Shown here one piece after another: positions 5,760 to 6,996 of a stretch of DNA of 6,996 nucleotides. This DNA comes from JBFIHZ01 sp041601535 (GTDB lineage: Bacteria > Pseudomonadota > Gammaproteobacteria > Xanthomonadales > SZUA-36), in NCBI GenBank assembly GCA_041601535.1, contig JBFIHZ010000216.1, positions 1 through 6,996 on the forward strand, in the 5' to 3' direction. The notes under the pieces were generated by a model. That model was not told the DNA's origin. It ran no database searches and saw only the letters and a list, made by a program, of their open reading frames with translations. The position numbers were made by a program, and so were the translations under genes. How positions within the stretch are numbered: position 1 is the stretch's first letter; each line of letters begins with the position of its first letter.

Positions 5760-6996
5760 ATGACCAACAAACTTGCCCTTTACGCCATTTCGCTGGCGCT
5801 GATCAGTCCGGCGGTGCAGGCCGACAGCCGCGATGATGAAATCCGCCTGCTGAGAGAGCAGATTCAGCAGTTGTCGGCCCGTTTGGATCAACTCGAGCAG
5901 AGCTCCGCACTGGCCGCCCGCACACCACAAACGGCACCGGCTGCTCCTGCCGGGGACCAAGCCGAACTCGAAGCACGCATCGACCAGGCGGTGGCGGAGC
6001 GTGTCGACGAGAAAATGGCCGGCGTGTCCTGGGCAGAACGCCTGCGCTGGAAAGGTGATTTCCGCTACCGCTATGAAAACATCGCGGTTGAGGGTTCTGA
6101 TCGCCGCAGCCGCAGCCGTATTCGCGCACGCGCTGAACTGGAGGCGGATATTTCGCCCACCCTGCAGGTCGGAATCGGACTGGCCAGCGGCACCGACGAC
6201 CCGGTGTCATCCAACCAGACATTGGGTTCCGCGGGTTCCACCAAGGACATCAACCTCGACCTGGCCTATTTCCAGTGGTCTGGTCTGAGCAACACCACGG
6301 TGGTGGGTGGCAAGTTCAAAAACCTGCTGTTCCGCCCCGGAAAAAACGGCCTGTTATGGGATGGCGACTGGAACCCGGAAGGTACCGCCTTTAAATATGA
6401 AAATGGCGGCCTGTTTGTCAACGGCATTGGCACCTGGGTAGAAAGCGACAGCAAGGCACTGGATCAAGAATTTTCATTTGGCCTGCAGGGCGGGTTTAGC
6501 CTGGCATTCGGTGACACCCTGAAGCTGACGGCTGGTGCCGGTTACTATCAGTTCGACATGGCGGGTAAAGGATCCTTCTTTGGCGATGACGACGATTTCT
6601 TCGGCAACAGCTATGATGCCGAATCACTGACTTATCTGTACGATTATCAGGAAGTCGAAGCATTTGCCGAGTTGGGCTTCAAGGCCTTTGGCCGGCCGGC
6701 TTTGGTATTTGTCGATTACGTGATCAATCTGGACCCGGATGACGACGATACCGCCTGGGCGCTGGGCCTGAAATACGGCAGCATCAAGAAACAGGGTGAC
6801 TGGGAGTTCGCCTGGGTCTACCAGGATGTGGAAGCTGACGCCGTACATCCCGATCTTCAACCGGATCCTGCAGCCGCCGCCGCAGCCGGCGTTCGCGACC
6901 GGCGCCTCGACCCAGTTCGGCAGCGCCGGCGTCGACCAGCCGAGCCGCATGCTGGTCGGCCGCGAAGGACCGGTGGCCACCGACCTGCGGCCGGCC
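5760..6996 (+). CDS. Outer-membrane 'putative porin' (Porin_5-like), Pho-controlled; 3' end replaced and cut by the window edge
   Basis: A beta-barrel channel of the outer membrane; the Pho box before it suggests it admits phosphate or other anions under starvation. This is inferred from regulation, not from the fold. The signal peptide is residues 1-21 (AVQA/DS). A coiled coil with heptad Leu lies at about 24-46, then an Ala/Pro linker. The barrel begins near 89 (SWAERLRWKGDFRYRYEN). Family-typical segments are SGTDDPVSSNQTLG (143-156), STKDINLDLAYFQW (159-172), GGKFKNLLFRPGKNGLLWDG (183-202) and VYQDVEADAV (353-362). GGAG at 5747-5750, nine bases before ATG 5760, supports the start. The frame stays open to the edge, but from about residue 363 the product is Pro/Ala/Arg-rich and unlike a porin, so the last strands are lost (see 6841-6996). 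It is not the OprO/OprP family by motif. No other porin gene is visible nearby. Confidence 0.85.
   Translation, partial: MTNKLALYAISLALISPAVQADSRDDEIRLLREQIQQLSARLDQLEQSSALAARTPQTAPAAPAGDQAELEARIDQAVAERVDEKMAGVSWAERLRWKGDFRYRYENIAVEGSDRRSRSRIRARAELEADISPTLQVGIGLASGTDDPVSSNQTLGSAGSTKDINLDLAYFQWSGLSNTTVVGGKFKNLLFRPGKNGLLWDGDWNPEGTAFKYENGGLFVNGIGTWVESDSKALDQEFSFGLQGGFSLAFGDTLKLTAGAGYYQFDMAGKGSFFGDDDDFFGNSYDAESLTYLYDYQEVEAFAELGFKAFGRPALVFVDYVINLDPDDDDTAWALGLKYGSIKKQGDWEFAWVYQDVEADAVHPDLQPDPAAAAAAGVRDRRLDPVRQRRRRPAEPHAGRPRRTGGHRPAAG
6841..6996 (+). other. Foreign high-GC coding fragment joined to the porin (probable chimera)
   Basis: These 156 bases have about 75% G+C, against about 47-57% in porin segments just upstream. 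Read from 6841 in the frame that starts CCG TAC ATC, they give 52 codons with no stop, of which 50 end in G or C; 40 porin codons before the join have 31. The peptide starts PYIPIFNRILQPPPQPAFA and later holds PSRMLVGREGPVATD. I do not recognise the family. The frame differs from that of the porin, so this is not a natural C-terminal extension of it. The most economical reading is a piece of a gene from a very GC-rich organism joined by misassembly or a chimeric read. Confidence 0.65.

Noticed and set aside
6826..6996. Possible separate gene starting at ATG 6826 in the high-GC frame
   Set aside because: The ATG falls within clear porin coding sequence (VYQDVEADAV in the porin frame) and has no ribosome binding site of note. 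The codon-use change begins only near the join.
1..6996. CRISPR arrays, tRNA or rRNA genes, insertion sequences, inverted terminal repeats
   Set aside because: None was seen by eye on either strand; intergenic gaps are all shorter than 250 bp and are explained by promoters and a terminator.

Overview
The window looks like chromosomal DNA of a moderately GC-rich gammaproteobacterium. The evidence is a TusD/TusC pair, a BepA-type M48 metallopeptidase, a PhoB/PhoR pair with E. coli-like key residues, a PstS of the Pseudomonas type, and a DUF-like 'putative porin' of the kind common in marine and hydrocarbon-degrading gammaproteobacteria (Alcanivorax, Marinobacter, Pseudomonas relatives). The genus cannot be fixed from the sequence alone.

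Layout. Positions 1-672, minus strand: tusD and, overlapping it, the 5' part of tusC, which runs off the left edge. Positions 673-746: a short divergent promoter region. Positions 747-2246, plus: bepA, a secreted zinc protease with a TPR tail. Positions 2255-2287: a near-perfect Pho box with a consensus -10. Positions 2317-4349: phoB and phoR, a two-gene unit. Positions 4350-4542: a non-coding gap with two competing hairpins and a second Pho promoter. Positions 4543-5511: pstS, followed by a strong intrinsic terminator at 5545-5571. Positions 5617-5661: a third Pho promoter with three half-sites in register. Position 5760 onward: an outer-membrane porin gene, open to the right edge.

How the genes work together. 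From 2255 onward this is a compact phosphate-starvation cluster. PhoR senses phosphate status with the Pst transporter and phosphorylates PhoB. PhoB~P then binds the three Pho boxes and raises phoBR itself, the periplasmic phosphate-binding protein PstS, and the porin, which would be the matching outer-membrane entry route. The inner-membrane transporter genes pstCAB and phoU are not in the window. The left part (tRNA 2-thiouridylation and outer-membrane protein quality control) is housekeeping and has no obvious link to phosphate.

Main anomaly. At about 6838-6850 the porin reading stops resembling its family. The last 156 bases have about 75% G+C and read in a different frame as 52 codons, 50 of which end in G or C. 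This looks like a fragment of a gene from a much more GC-rich genome joined to the porin, most likely an assembly or library chimera at a contig end rather than biology. Apart from this the window is a well-organised but recognisable Pho regulon segment. I do not see a wholly new system in it.
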